Source of the DNA: an uncultured Eubacteriales bacterium
GTDB lineage: Bacteria; Bacillota; Clostridia; Lachnospirales; Lachnospiraceae
DNA: 15,151 nt
Assembly (NCBI GenBank): GCA_900321505.1
Contig: ONWK01000132.1
Location: 1 to 15,151 of the forward strand
Direction of reading: 5' to 3'
Shown here: piece after piece, positions 8,879-15,151 of the stretch
How the letters are laid out: each line of letters opens with the position of its first letter
Position numbering within the stretch: the first letter of the stretch is position 1
Translations under genes and position numbers: made by a program
The notes under the pieces: generated by a model
The model's database searches: none
What the model saw: only the letters and a program-made list of their open reading frames with translations
What the model was told of the DNA's origin: nothing

Positions 8879-8921
8879 AAAAAAAAGCTGCCATTTTCTC
8901 CGCATCAGAGAAAATGGCAGC
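8879..8921 (-). terminator. Rho-independent terminator of the TetR gene
   Basis: A perfect 14-bp stem (8887-8900 with 8908-8921, GCTGCCATTTTCTC arm) has a 7-nt loop and is followed on the minus strand by eight U residues (8879-8886). It begins 22 bp after the TetR stop codon and separates that gene from the pump operon. Confidence 0.93.
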
Positions 8922-8942
8922 CTGATCATTTATTCTATGTAA

Positions 8943-9542
8943 TTAGTCCTTGTCATTTTTTTCCGAGAGTACCCTTCTGAATGCTATCTGTTTAATAGAT
9001 TCCATAAGAATTCTCATTTTTGTGGCTATCTTTCCCGGATCCTCCTTCATCCCCGACTGAACCCATTCCACTATTATTCCGCATATCCCGTATGCAAAAA
9101 ACCTTGCTATAAACTGCTGCTCCTCTTTGTCAACGGCGTTCATATATCTTCCTGAAAGCTCAGGATCATTCTTGATGATATCTATGGCGCTTCCCAGGAT
9201 ATTCTCCGTATCCTTAAGAAATATCCTTATCATATCCTCTCCCGCATGCTTTATTGTATTCACAGCGAATGCCCTGTCTTCACTCAGCAGCACCAGCATA
9301 CGTTCCACGCAGGTATCCCAGTTGTCAAAGCTCAGCTCCTTCAGGCTGGGTTCGTAATAATCCTCATAGTAGATCCAGGTAAGCAGATCATATTTATCCT
9401 GAAAATGATAATAAAAGGTCTGCCGGTTAACATTACAGTACGCCGCTATATCGCCTACCGATATCTTATCGAAAGGTTTTTCCTTTGATAAAGCCTTCAG
9501 GCTGTCCGCGATAGCGCGTTTTGTCTGGGCTGCATCAGCCAT
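8943..9542 (-). CDS. TetR/AcrR-family transcriptional regulator
   Basis: This is a 199-residue one-component regulator, normal length for TetR. The N-terminal DNA-binding domain is clear: KRAIADSLKALSKEKPFDKI, then DIAAYCNVNRQTFYYHFQDK (helix-turn-helix, about 29-52), then YDLLTWIYYEDYY. The rest is a helical ligand/dimer domain ending with ARFFAYGICGIIVEWVQSGM, as in the DhaS-like C-terminal type common in Firmicutes. The inducer is unknown. Start ATG 9542 has a GGGGGGA purine run about 8 nt upstream. It has its own promoter and terminator. It lies just upstream of the MMPL pump on the same strand, the common arrangement for a pump's repressor. It is also divergent from the LemA-like operon, which it could affect through the interlocked promoters. 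Confidence 0.93.
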   Translation of the reverse strand: MADAAQTKRAIADSLKALSKEKPFDKISVGDIAAYCNVNRQTFYYHFQDKYDLLTWIYYEDYYEPSLKELSFDNWDTCVERMLVLLSEDRAFAVNTIKHAGEDMIRIFLKDTENILGSAIDIIKNDPELSGRYMNAVDKEEQQFIARFFAYGICGIIVEWVQSGMKEDPGKIATKMRILMESIKQIAFRRVLSEKNDKD

Positions 9543-9565
9543 TGATCTTTTCCCCCCATATAATA

Positions 9566-9579
9566 ATGATACTGATCAT
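9566..9579. promoter_or_regulatory. Inverted repeat ATGAT-n4-ATCAT in the TetR leader
   Basis: Perfect 5-bp arms sit around a 4-bp centre, between the TetR promoter and its start codon. The string TGATCATA from its right arm recurs upstream of the MMPL gene (8754-8761). It is a candidate autoregulatory site. The arms are short and AT-rich, so chance is possible. Confidence 0.35.
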
Positions 9580-9596
9580 AACAAATAATCTGTTCT

Positions 9597-9625
9597 ATTT
9601 TACATAAAAATATGGTAAAATTCAA
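9597..9625 (-). promoter_or_regulatory. Promoter of the TetR gene
   Basis: On the minus strand TTGAAT (9620-9625) and TAAAAT (9597-9602) are 17 nt apart, each a 4-5/6 match to consensus. The expected start is near 9590, leaving a leader of about 48 nt. It physically overlaps the plus-strand promoter at 9613-9621. Confidence 0.6.
9613..9621 (+). promoter_or_regulatory. Extended -10 promoter of the LemA-like/two-component operon
   Basis: TGG-TAAAAT (9613-9621) is an extended -10 element. The region at the -35 distance (9593-9598, TTCTAT) is poor, as is common for this promoter class. The expected start is near 9628, about 35 nt before GTG 9663. The -10 bases overlap the -35 box of the TetR promoter. 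Confidence 0.55.
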
Positions 9626-9650
9626 GAAGCATAAATCTATCTGTAAGAAT

Positions 9651-9655
9651 GGAGG
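9651..9655 (+). promoter_or_regulatory. Ribosome binding site fixing the LemA-like start at GTG 9663
   Basis: GGAGG is followed by a 7-nt spacer and GTG at 9663. The frame is open back to ATG 9612, but that ATG has no ribosome site and lies inside the predicted promoter. Confidence 0.85.
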
Positions 9656-9662
9656 TTACACC

Positions 9663-10193
9663 GTGACCATAGCAGGACTTATTGTACTCGCAGCGATCCT
9701 TTTGATAGGCGGGTATTATATACATACAGCAAGCAAGCTCGGACGGCTTCATCAGTCCGCCCGGAATACCGCGGGAGAACTGGACACCCTTCTCTGGGAT
9801 CGCAACCATGTTCTCGACCAGATCATACAGAAGGTCGAGGCCGCCGGTATCAGTGTTCCCGAGGAACATAAAAAGCCCATTGCCATGGCCCTCGGAATGC
9901 TTCCCATCATGCAGATGAGCGTATATAAATCCATCGACGACAGAGGAAAAGCCGTCTTCGAACTGGCAAATGAAAAGCCTGAGCTTGTTGAAACGGAAGA
10001 AATGAAGAAGCTTATGGGCAGATTCACCAATCTTAAGATAGATATCTCGGAATGCGGCAGCAGATATAATCTTAAAGCCACTGAATTCAACGCTTTCATC
10101 AACCGGCCGCTGGGAAGATTCCTTGCAGGCAGGAAAAAAATGTCAGAAAAGAACCATTTCAACATAGCTCTCGCGGAGGTAAGTGCGGTATGA
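9663..10193 (+). CDS. LemA-like membrane protein
   Basis: This 176-residue protein has one N-terminal TM (about 3-21) and a long helical soluble part, the LemA layout. Family-like stretches are ARNTAGELDTLLWDRNHVLDQIIQKV (matching the LemA helix that normally reads with Trp and an Arg/Asp-rich face) and, near the C-terminus, YNLKATEFNAFINRPLGRFLA (matching the YN...YN...P motif). The biochemical function of LemA proteins is not settled. The GTG start at 9663 is chosen because of the GGAGG at 9651. The stop overlaps the response-regulator start by 4 bp (ATGA), so translation is coupled. A role as membrane accessory to this two-component system is inference. It is more divergent than typical LemA, so the family call is good but not certain. 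Confidence 0.8.
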   Translation: MTIAGLIVLAAILLIGGYYIHTASKLGRLHQSARNTAGELDTLLWDRNHVLDQIIQKVEAAGISVPEEHKKPIAMALGMLPIMQMSVYKSIDDRGKAVFELANEKPELVETEEMKKLMGRFTNLKIDISECGSRYNLKATEFNAFINRPLGRFLAGRKKMSEKNHFNIALAEVSAV

Positions 10194-10867
10194 GAATACT
10201 TGTCGTAGAGGATGAGAAACGTCTTGCCGATACCATAGCCGATATCATCGAGGAAGCCGGTGATACCGTAGATATCCAAAATGACGGCGAAAGCGGTTAT
10301 TATGACGCCGTATCGGGCATCTATGACGCCATAGTGCTGGATGTGATGCTTCCCGGTATGAACGGCTTTGAAATTCTGCAGAAAATACGTGAGGAAGGGA
10401 TAGCCACTCCCGTTCTCATGCTCACGGCACGCACCGAGCTCACCGACCGGGTTCAGGGTCTCAATCTCGGAGCGGATTATTATCTCACAAAGCCTTTCGA
10501 AAATGAGGAGCTCATCGCCACTCTTCACGCGATCATGCGCAGGAAGGCTGACTTTGTGCCGGATAATGTAACCTTCGGGGATCTCACTCTGTCACCCTCC
10601 TCCTGTGAGCTCAGCTGCAGCGGAAAGTCCATCAAGCTTAACGCCAAGGAATTCGAGCTCATGCGTTATCTTATGATCAACGGCAAAACCATTCTTTCCA
10701 AGGAAACTCTTATTAATAAAATATGGGGCTATGATTCCGACGCCGGTGACAATAATGTTGAAGCATACATTTCATTTCTCCGTCGCAAGCTCAATGCACT
10801 GAAATCCAAAGTCTCCATAACAGTTGTACGTAAGGTCGGTTATCACCTTGAAGTTGCCGGCGAGTAA
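10190..10867 (+). CDS. Response regulator, OmpR/PhoB family
   Basis: This 225-residue DNA-binding regulator is phosphorylated by the adjacent kinase. Its receiver domain (1-118) has the acidic pocket VVEDE, phospho-acceptor Asp51 in VLDVMLPGMNG, Thr79 in LMLTART, and Lys101 in YYLTKPFENEEL. A winged-helix effector domain follows (about 127-222), with LNAKEFELMRYLM, ETLINKIWGYD, NNVEAYISFLRRKL and VRKVGYHLE. All key residues are present. The ATG at 10190 overlaps the LemA-like stop codon, and the kinase starts 6 nt after this stop. The target genes are not shown by the sequence; the ABC exporter that converges on this operon is one possibility. Confidence 0.96.
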   Translation: MRILVVEDEKRLADTIADIIEEAGDTVDIQNDGESGYYDAVSGIYDAIVLDVMLPGMNGFEILQKIREEGIATPVLMLTARTELTDRVQGLNLGADYYLTKPFENEELIATLHAIMRRKADFVPDNVTFGDLTLSPSSCELSCSGKSIKLNAKEFELMRYLMINGKTILSKETLINKIWGYDSDAGDNNVEAYISFLRRKLNALKSKVSITVVRKVGYHLEVAGE

Positions 10868-10873
10868 ACAGGC

Positions 10874-12331
10874 ATGAAAAAAAACAAACGTAAAACAAAA
10901 AAAGCTCCTGTCATCCGCAAGCTGCGCATTGAATTTATCATAGTAATGATGGCCATAGTTGTGGTCTTTCTTGCTGTGATCTTCGGTGTGCAGTATTTTA
11001 GTTCCAAAAGAACTCTGCGCAATGAAAAACAGGAAGCTCTTACAAATGCCCTTAACAGCGTGATCTTCCTGAGGGATGACATGTCCATACCCGGGCTGCC
11101 CGGAGACCTGCCTTTCCCGGACGGAAATAATATGCCTGAGATCCCTCCTGATGAAAGCACCGAAAATGAAAACAACCGCGAAAACGACAATGACTTTTTC
11201 CGCCGCGGAGGCCGGAATCTATCTGATTTCAGGGATAAATCCTCCAGAACAGCCACTCTCGTAGCAGTTATTGACAGTGAAGGATCAGTCACCATCAGGC
11301 AGAATAACATTTTCTTTATTGAACAGGAGGATGTGGACGGTCTGATAAAGAACGCCCTTGCAAGTACGGAAGAAAACGGCATGATCGAGGATCATGATCT
11401 GGAATTCATGAAGAAAGGTATGAACAACGGATCGACAGCCATAGCTTTCGTGGATAACTCAAGCGATACCTCCATGCTGAGATCGGAGCTGATACGCTCG
11501 ATCTGGATAAGCCTGGCTGTCATAGTGGTCATGTTCCTGCTGAGCCTGATACTTTCAAAGCTGACTATACGGCCGGTGGAACGTGCCTGGGAGGATCAGC
11601 GGCGTTTCGTAGCGGATGCATCCCACGAGCTCAAAACCCCGCTCACCGTCATCATGTCCAACACCGACATGGTAGAACGTTCTCTTAAAAATCTGCGTGA
11701 TGAAACCGGTGCGGATCCGGACAGCGAGACCCGTAACATTTCCACACGTAAGCTTGACCGAAACCTTCATCGTGTTGAAAATGTCCGCGAGGAAAGCCTG
11801 CGCATGAAGGAGCTGATAGGTGAACTCCTGGAGGTTGCACGGGGCGATGTAGGTCAGAACGTAACCGAATTCCAGGATGTGGATCTGAGCGAGCTTGCAA
11901 ATGACGCACTTCTCTCCTGGGAATCGATATTCTTTGAAAAAGGAAAGATCCTCACCGGTGATATCGATGAGGATCTGCATATGAACGGTGACCGTGTCAC
12001 ACTCCGGAGGCTGATCGAAATACTTATCGACAACGCACTGAAATACAGTTCGGAAAAAGCCGAAACCTCCATATGCCTGAAGAGAGAAAAATCCGGAAGC
12101 CGCCGTGTGCTCCATCTCTCCGTCGCCAACGAAGGGACGCCTCTCACCGATGAAGAGATCTCCCACCTTTTCGACAGATTCTACCGTGCCGACAGCTCAC
12201 GCGAGATGACCTCCGGCTACGGCCTGGGGCTTTCCATCGCAGCATCCGTTGCGGAGGCACATAAAGGAAAGATATGGGCAGCTGCCGACGGTGACAGGGG
12301 AAATATATTTCATGTGACATTTCCGGTCTGA
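10874..12331 (+). CDS. Sensor histidine kinase partnered with the 10190 response regulator
   Basis: This is a 485-residue membrane kinase. The N-terminus is very basic (MKKNKRKTKK), TM1 is at about 20-42, and an extracellular region of about 165 residues ends at TM2 (about 211-231). The first part of the extracellular region is rich in Pro, Asn, Asp and Glu and looks disordered. TM2 runs almost directly into the H-box FVADASHELKTPLTV (His251), so there is no HAMP domain. A stretch of about 25 extra residues (about 270-295) follows the first DHp helix. The ATPase domain shows the N-box IEILIDNALKYS (Asn387), LFDRFYRADSSRE and GYGLGLSIAASVAEAHKG. The usual DxGxG is reduced to NEGTP, as in related Firmicute kinases. 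The ribosome site is weak, so translation is probably coupled to the regulator 6 nt upstream. The signal sensed is unknown. Confidence 0.95.
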   Translation: MKKNKRKTKKAPVIRKLRIEFIIVMMAIVVVFLAVIFGVQYFSSKRTLRNEKQEALTNALNSVIFLRDDMSIPGLPGDLPFPDGNNMPEIPPDESTENENNRENDNDFFRRGGRNLSDFRDKSSRTATLVAVIDSEGSVTIRQNNIFFIEQEDVDGLIKNALASTEENGMIEDHDLEFMKKGMNNGSTAIAFVDNSSDTSMLRSELIRSIWISLAVIVVMFLLSLILSKLTIRPVERAWEDQRRFVADASHELKTPLTVIMSNTDMVERSLKNLRDETGADPDSETRNISTRKLDRNLHRVENVREESLRMKELIGELLEVARGDVGQNVTEFQDVDLSELANDALLSWESIFFEKGKILTGDIDEDLHMNGDRVTLRRLIEILIDNALKYSSEKAETSICLKREKSGSRRVLHLSVANEGTPLTDEEISHLFDRFYRADSSREMTSGYGLGLSIAASVAEAHKGKIWAAADGDRGNIFHVTFPV

Positions 12332-12357
12332 CATCCGTCAGCGCCCAGGAGACATCT

Positions 12358-14019
12358 CTACTCCCCTACCCTGCGGATGTTTTCCAATCCGCGGGTCATG
12401 CATTTTCTATATATCAGATAGTCAAAAAGCGCAACTATAAGAAGCAGTACCACGCCTGCAGCAGCCGTGGGAAGGCCAAGTACCGCGTAAACCAGTATTC
12501 CTATGCCCGCCATTACCGCTGCAATACCTATGGCAAGCGCCATGCAGAAAAACGTATTATAATTCTCCCTTAAAGCTGTAAGGGCGTCCTCCCAGGCCAG
12601 CTTCGGATTGATGGAATCCAGCATCATTCCCAGATAGGTTATGCCGAAAGATGAAGCTGCCGAAAGCAGGATGTGCAGGAGTATATGGTGAACAGGAAGA
12701 CCCGCATATATACCGAATATCAGGAAGAATGGGGCCGTACCCAGCAGTGTGACCAGTGTTCCCAGCATGCCCTTCGCGTGCCACTGGATATTCAGCGGCA
12801 CCGGTATATACTGCAGCACTTCAAAATGTCTTCCCTCCCGGGAAAAGCAGTTTGATCCCAGACAGTTCATGGAGCCCATGATCATGGTTATCGCTCCGGA
12901 AAATATCATGACACCCAGAGCAAAGCCGGATTCACCGCCGTTATAAAGGGTGTTCAGCGCTGACGGCGTCATATCCGTTCCCGTCATACTCCCCGCAATG
13001 ATGACAAATACTACCCAGACAGCAGTCACCAGGATACAGTTGGTAAAGAATACCGGCGTCCTGCGAAGGATATTCCACTCCTTCTTCATCAGCGATTTCA
13101 GGGGACTTCTCTTCTTCATCGCCTTTTCAAGATGAACCGCCCTCTTCTTTGCCCTGTGCACGCCTTCGCCCAGTCTGGAAACGGAATCCAGATAGAATCT
13201 GTCGGCCACAAGCAGGAACAGAACTATCAGCACTGCATGCAGCAGAATGAAGAACAGGATGCCCAGAGCATTTCCGTCATGCATAAGCATCATGAGGAAG
13301 CTGTTCTCAGCAAATACCACATTCATTATGCTGATAAAAGGTATGTCCTGGGACGCCGCATTCACTATCCAGCTGTCCACATCGACCGTCTTCAGCGTGG
13401 TAAGAGCATACGCTGCAAGCCCGAAGACCACCAGCATGAAAATGATGGATATCCTCCTGACAGTATCCTTTGACTTCACTATCCTCGTAAATGCCATCAG
13501 CAGTATACCGAAGATCGCACAGTACATCATCGGCACGATGGACAGGAAGAAGCCGAATATCAGGGCGATAAACCACCTCCAGACCGGCATTTCCGCCGCT
13601 ATCCCATAGCCAACCGTACATGAGAATATAAGAATAAACTGGATTATATTTTCATTTCTGTATGCCGCGGTGAATTTTGCCGCCGCTATCTCCCGCCCCT
13701 TCAGCGGAAGCGGCAGAAGCCTTTCCAGATCCCGCGAGAAATAAAGCTCGTTGAAGACCACATTTATTCCGAATACCATGGTAAATATGGAAATGAGATG
13801 GTACATCACCAGCAGTCCGAATTCGCCATGCCCGGCGCGGATCAGTGATCTGGTCATAAGATATGTAAAAAGCCCGCTGCCCACGGCAACCGGGATCATG
13901 ATGAATATCACCGCAAATGCCGCCAGCGCCTTAAGCTGCACGCGGCGTATCTTATCCTGCGGCGGTTCATAGGAGATATCCCTGTTGAAAACCCGGATCA
14001 GTCTTTTATAGTTATTCAT
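12358..14019 (-). CDS. ABC exporter permease, 12 TM, internally duplicated
   Basis: This 553-residue membrane subunit pairs with the ATPase gene just upstream. I count about 12 TMs, at roughly 31-55, 70-89, 125-142, 148-176, 190-208, 251-272, 323-343, 366-386, 417-438, 443-465, 490-512 and 516-536. A basic cytoplasmic loop (about 285-320, KKRAVHLEKAMKKRSPLKS) lies between the halves. Each half has the same cytoplasmic signature after its second TM: YFSRDLERLLPLPL (93-106) and CFSREGRHFEVLQYIPVPL (391-409). The protein therefore looks like a fused duplicate of a 6-TM ABC-2-type permease. It resembles 'putative ABC exporter' proteins of Firmicutes; the substrate is unknown. The start ATG overlaps the ATPase stop by 4 bp, so translation is coupled. 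It ends 26 bp from the convergent kinase gene. Confidence 0.88.
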   Translation of the reverse strand: MNNYKRLIRVFNRDISYEPPQDKIRRVQLKALAAFAVIFIMIPVAVGSGLFTYLMTRSLIRAGHGEFGLLVMYHLISIFTMVFGINVVFNELYFSRDLERLLPLPLKGREIAAAKFTAAYRNENIIQFILIFSCTVGYGIAAEMPVWRWFIALIFGFFLSIVPMMYCAIFGILLMAFTRIVKSKDTVRRISIIFMLVVFGLAAYALTTLKTVDVDSWIVNAASQDIPFISIMNVVFAENSFLMMLMHDGNALGILFFILLHAVLIVLFLLVADRFYLDSVSRLGEGVHRAKKRAVHLEKAMKKRSPLKSLMKKEWNILRRTPVFFTNCILVTAVWVVFVIIAGSMTGTDMTPSALNTLYNGGESGFALGVMIFSGAITMIMGSMNCLGSNCFSREGRHFEVLQYIPVPLNIQWHAKGMLGTLVTLLGTAPFFLIFGIYAGLPVHHILLHILLSAASSFGITYLGMMLDSINPKLAWEDALTALRENYNTFFCMALAIGIAAVMAGIGILVYAVLGLPTAAAGVVLLLIVALFDYLIYRKCMTRGLENIRRVGE

Positions 14020-14741
14020 TCTTCCTCCTTCATGAGCTCAATGAATACCTGCTCCAGATCCTCATCCTTGTTGCCGCCCCGAAGCTCGTCGAGTGTTCCG
14101 TAAAAACGTTTTTCTCCCCCTGAGATGATGATAACCTTATCACAAAGCTTCTCTGCCACCTCAAGGACATGGGTTGAAAAGAGCACACTGTTGCCCTTAT
14201 CCGCATGCTCTCTCATCATTCTTTTCAGATTATAAGCCGACTGGGGATCCAGGCCTATCATGGGCTCATCCAGAATCCATACTGCAGGGTCATGCACCAG
14301 CGCGGCTATGACCATCGCTTTCTGCCTCATTCCGTGGGAATAGCTCTGCATCCTGTCCCCCAGAACTTCCGTCATTCCGAACTGTTCGGCAAAATAAGCC
14401 GTGCGCTGCTTTCTATCCTCTTCGGATACGCCGTAAATATCCGACATAAATCCGATGAATTCATAACCCGTAAGCTTTATATACATGTCCGGATTATCTG
14501 ATATATATCCGATGATCCTTTTTGCGTCTATCGCATCAGGGGACATTTTAAGGCCGTTGATCCTGATATCCCCCTTATCCGGTCTCAGAATTCCCGTCAG
14601 CATACGGATAGTCGTTGTTTTACCGGCTCCGTTGGGTCCTATGAAACCTACAATCTCTCCATCTTCCACAGTGAAACTAAGATCCTTAACTGCCGGTTCC
14701 TTCTTGCCATACGTCTTCGTTACCTGATCAATCTCGATCAT
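14016..14741 (-). CDS. ABC transporter ATP-binding protein (EcsA-like)
   Basis: This 241-residue nucleotide-binding subunit powers the permease encoded next. It has Walker A GPNGAGKTT (Lys41), signature YSHGMRQK (134-141) in place of LSGGQ, Walker B VWILDEPMIGLD (Glu159), and the H-loop STHVLEVAEKLCD (His191). The Q-loop site reads GYISDNPDMY, with no Gln at the usual place. Both changes recall EcsA of Bacillus (FSKGMKQK and YIPETP), so the subfamily assignment is reasonable. The C-terminus is acidic (LEQVFIELMKEEE), a feature of this exporter class. Start ATG 14741 has AGGAG 6 nt upstream. It is the first gene of a two-gene operon. Confidence 0.95.
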   Translation of the reverse strand: MIEIDQVTKTYGKKEPAVKDLSFTVEDGEIVGFIGPNGAGKTTTIRMLTGILRPDKGDIRINGLKMSPDAIDAKRIIGYISDNPDMYIKLTGYEFIGFMSDIYGVSEEDRKQRTAYFAEQFGMTEVLGDRMQSYSHGMRQKAMVIAALVHDPAVWILDEPMIGLDPQSAYNLKRMMREHADKGNSVLFSTHVLEVAEKLCDKVIIISGGEKRFYGTLDELRGGNKDEDLEQVFIELMKEEE

Positions 14742-14789
14742 AGATCTCTCCTTTTTGCATATTCAGCAGGGTGAATGGTAGCTGCTTTG

Positions 14790-14818
14790 ATAATAACAGG
14801 ATTCATGCCTCATTTCCA
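14790..14818 (-). promoter_or_regulatory. Likely promoter of the ABC exporter operon
   Basis: On the minus strand TGGAAA (14813-14818) and TATTAT (14790-14795) are 17 nt apart, with TGT before the -10 box (extended -10). The matches are 4/6 and 5/6. The expected leader is about 40 nt. Confidence 0.5.
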
Positions 14819-14857
14819 TAATTCTACGAAAAAAATGTGTTTTTTTGCAAATAGTGA

Positions 14858-14886
14858 TTTACATAATGACATTTTTATGCTATCAT
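14858..14886 (+). promoter_or_regulatory. Promoter of the secreted coiled-coil protein gene
   Basis: TTTACA (14858-14863) and TATCAT (14881-14886) are 17 nt apart, each 5/6. TGC before the -10 box makes it an extended -10 as well. The start is expected near 14893, about 32 nt before ATG 14925. It is back to back with the ABC promoter. Confidence 0.7.
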
Positions 14887-14892
14887 CTTAAA

Positions 14893-14909
14893 TGTTACAT
14901 TTTTGTTAC
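14893..14909 (+). promoter_or_regulatory. WalR (YycF)-type box TGTTAC-n5-TGTTAC
   Basis: Two identical hexamers 11 bp apart fit exactly the published WalR consensus TGT(A/T)A(A/T/C)-N5-TGT(A/T)A(A/T/C). The repeat actually extends to TGTTACA in both copies. It starts at the predicted transcription start, downstream of the -10 box. The gene that follows looks like a cell-wall hydrolase, the classic WalR target class. Confidence 0.6.
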
Positions 14910-14924
14910 AAACAGGAGATATAA

Positions 14925-15151
14925 ATGAAACATTTCAGAAAAATACGAACAGCAGCATGTGCATTTGTACTCAGCGCTTCATTTCTCCTTCCCGCAACGG
15001 GCAGTTCTTTTGTAGCTTATGCGGATGAAAAATCCGAAATAGAGGAAATAAAAAAGAAGAACGAAGAACGAGAGAGAAAGAAGGCTGCCGCACAGGATAA
15101 ACTGAACAGCCTTAATATAGAGGCAAATAAGATCGAGGATATTATTTCCGA
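14925..15151 (+). CDS. Secreted coiled-coil protein, CwlO/PcsB-type cell-wall hydrolase N-terminus (partial)
   Basis: The visible 75 residues run off the right edge. There is a Sec signal peptide (basic MKHFRKIR, hydrophobic core, then SSFVAYA with likely cleavage before DEK at about 33). A highly charged coiled coil follows (SEIEEIKKKNEERERKKAAA, then NSLNIEANKIEDII). This start is typical of peptidoglycan hydrolases such as CwlO, PcsB or M23 endopeptidases with N-terminal coiled coils, but the catalytic domain is outside the window, so the enzyme class is inferred. Start ATG 14925 has AGGAG 6 nt upstream. The WalR-type box in the leader supports a role in cell-wall turnover. Confidence 0.75.
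   Translation, partial: MKHFRKIRTAACAFVLSASFLLPATGSSFVAYADEKSEIEEIKKKNEERERKKAAAQDKLNSLNIEANKIEDIIS

Noticed and set aside
9612..9662. Upstream ATG extension of the LemA-like gene
   Set aside because: It lacks a ribosome site and overlaps the promoter. GTG 9663 has GGAGG at ideal spacing.
9752..10528. 258-codon minus-strand frame over the LemA-like and regulator genes
   Set aside because: It is antisense to two well-supported genes and has no family features.
11555..12166. 203-codon minus-strand frame over the kinase catalytic domain
   Set aside because: It is antisense to a gene with intact H-, N- and G-box motifs.
14893..14909. Reading the TGTTACA direct repeats as a PhoP/Pho box
   Set aside because: The 11-bp period fits, but the hexamer fits the WalR consensus exactly and the PhoP one only partly, and the gene is wall-related.

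Overview
The window looks like chromosome of a Gram-positive, low-to-mid GC Firmicute, most likely a Lachnospiraceae-type Clostridia. This is inferred from codon and protein style, strong AGGAGG-type ribosome sites, clear sigma-A promoters, U-tract terminators, and the combination of xxxLxxG heptad-repeat lipoprotein, MMPL pump, LemA-like protein and EcsA-like ABC exporter. I see no insertion sequence, phage gene, tRNA, rRNA, CRISPR or riboswitch. It is mostly envelope and regulatory housekeeping arranged as several short transcription units.

Layout. (1) 1-3403, minus strand: polyphosphate kinase 1 from a near-consensus promoter (TTGACA-17-TATATT), followed by a PhoR/WalK-type sensor kinase that runs off the left edge. 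(2) 3404-3811: a gap with the ppk promoter, a strong orphan hairpin, and a hairpin plus U6 terminator for the next operon. (3) 3812-8720, minus strand: an RND/MMPL pump and, directly after it, a very large secreted heptad-repeat protein. This protein carries five 20-residue repeats and a tract of 23 GYGX tetrapeptides. (4) 8721-9542: pump promoter and operator-like palindrome, a textbook terminator, and a TetR-family regulator gene. (5) 9663-12331, plus strand: an operon of LemA-like membrane protein, OmpR-type response regulator and sensor kinase, transcribed divergently from the TetR gene from interlocked promoters. (6) 12358-14741, minus strand: an ABC exporter (ATPase then 12-TM permease), convergent with the kinase gene with only 26 bp between them. 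(7) 14925 to the right edge, plus strand: the start of a secreted coiled-coil protein resembling CwlO/PcsB-type cell-wall hydrolases, preceded by an exact match to the WalR (YycF) recognition consensus.

How it may fit together (inference). TetR probably represses the MMPL pump and the GYG-repeat lipoprotein, which would act together at the outer face of the membrane. The LemA-like protein is translationally coupled to its two-component system and may be a membrane accessory to it. The ABC exporter is a plausible but unproven neighbour or target. The last gene is probably under WalRK-like cell-wall control. The most unusual item is the GYG-repeat protein and its pump.
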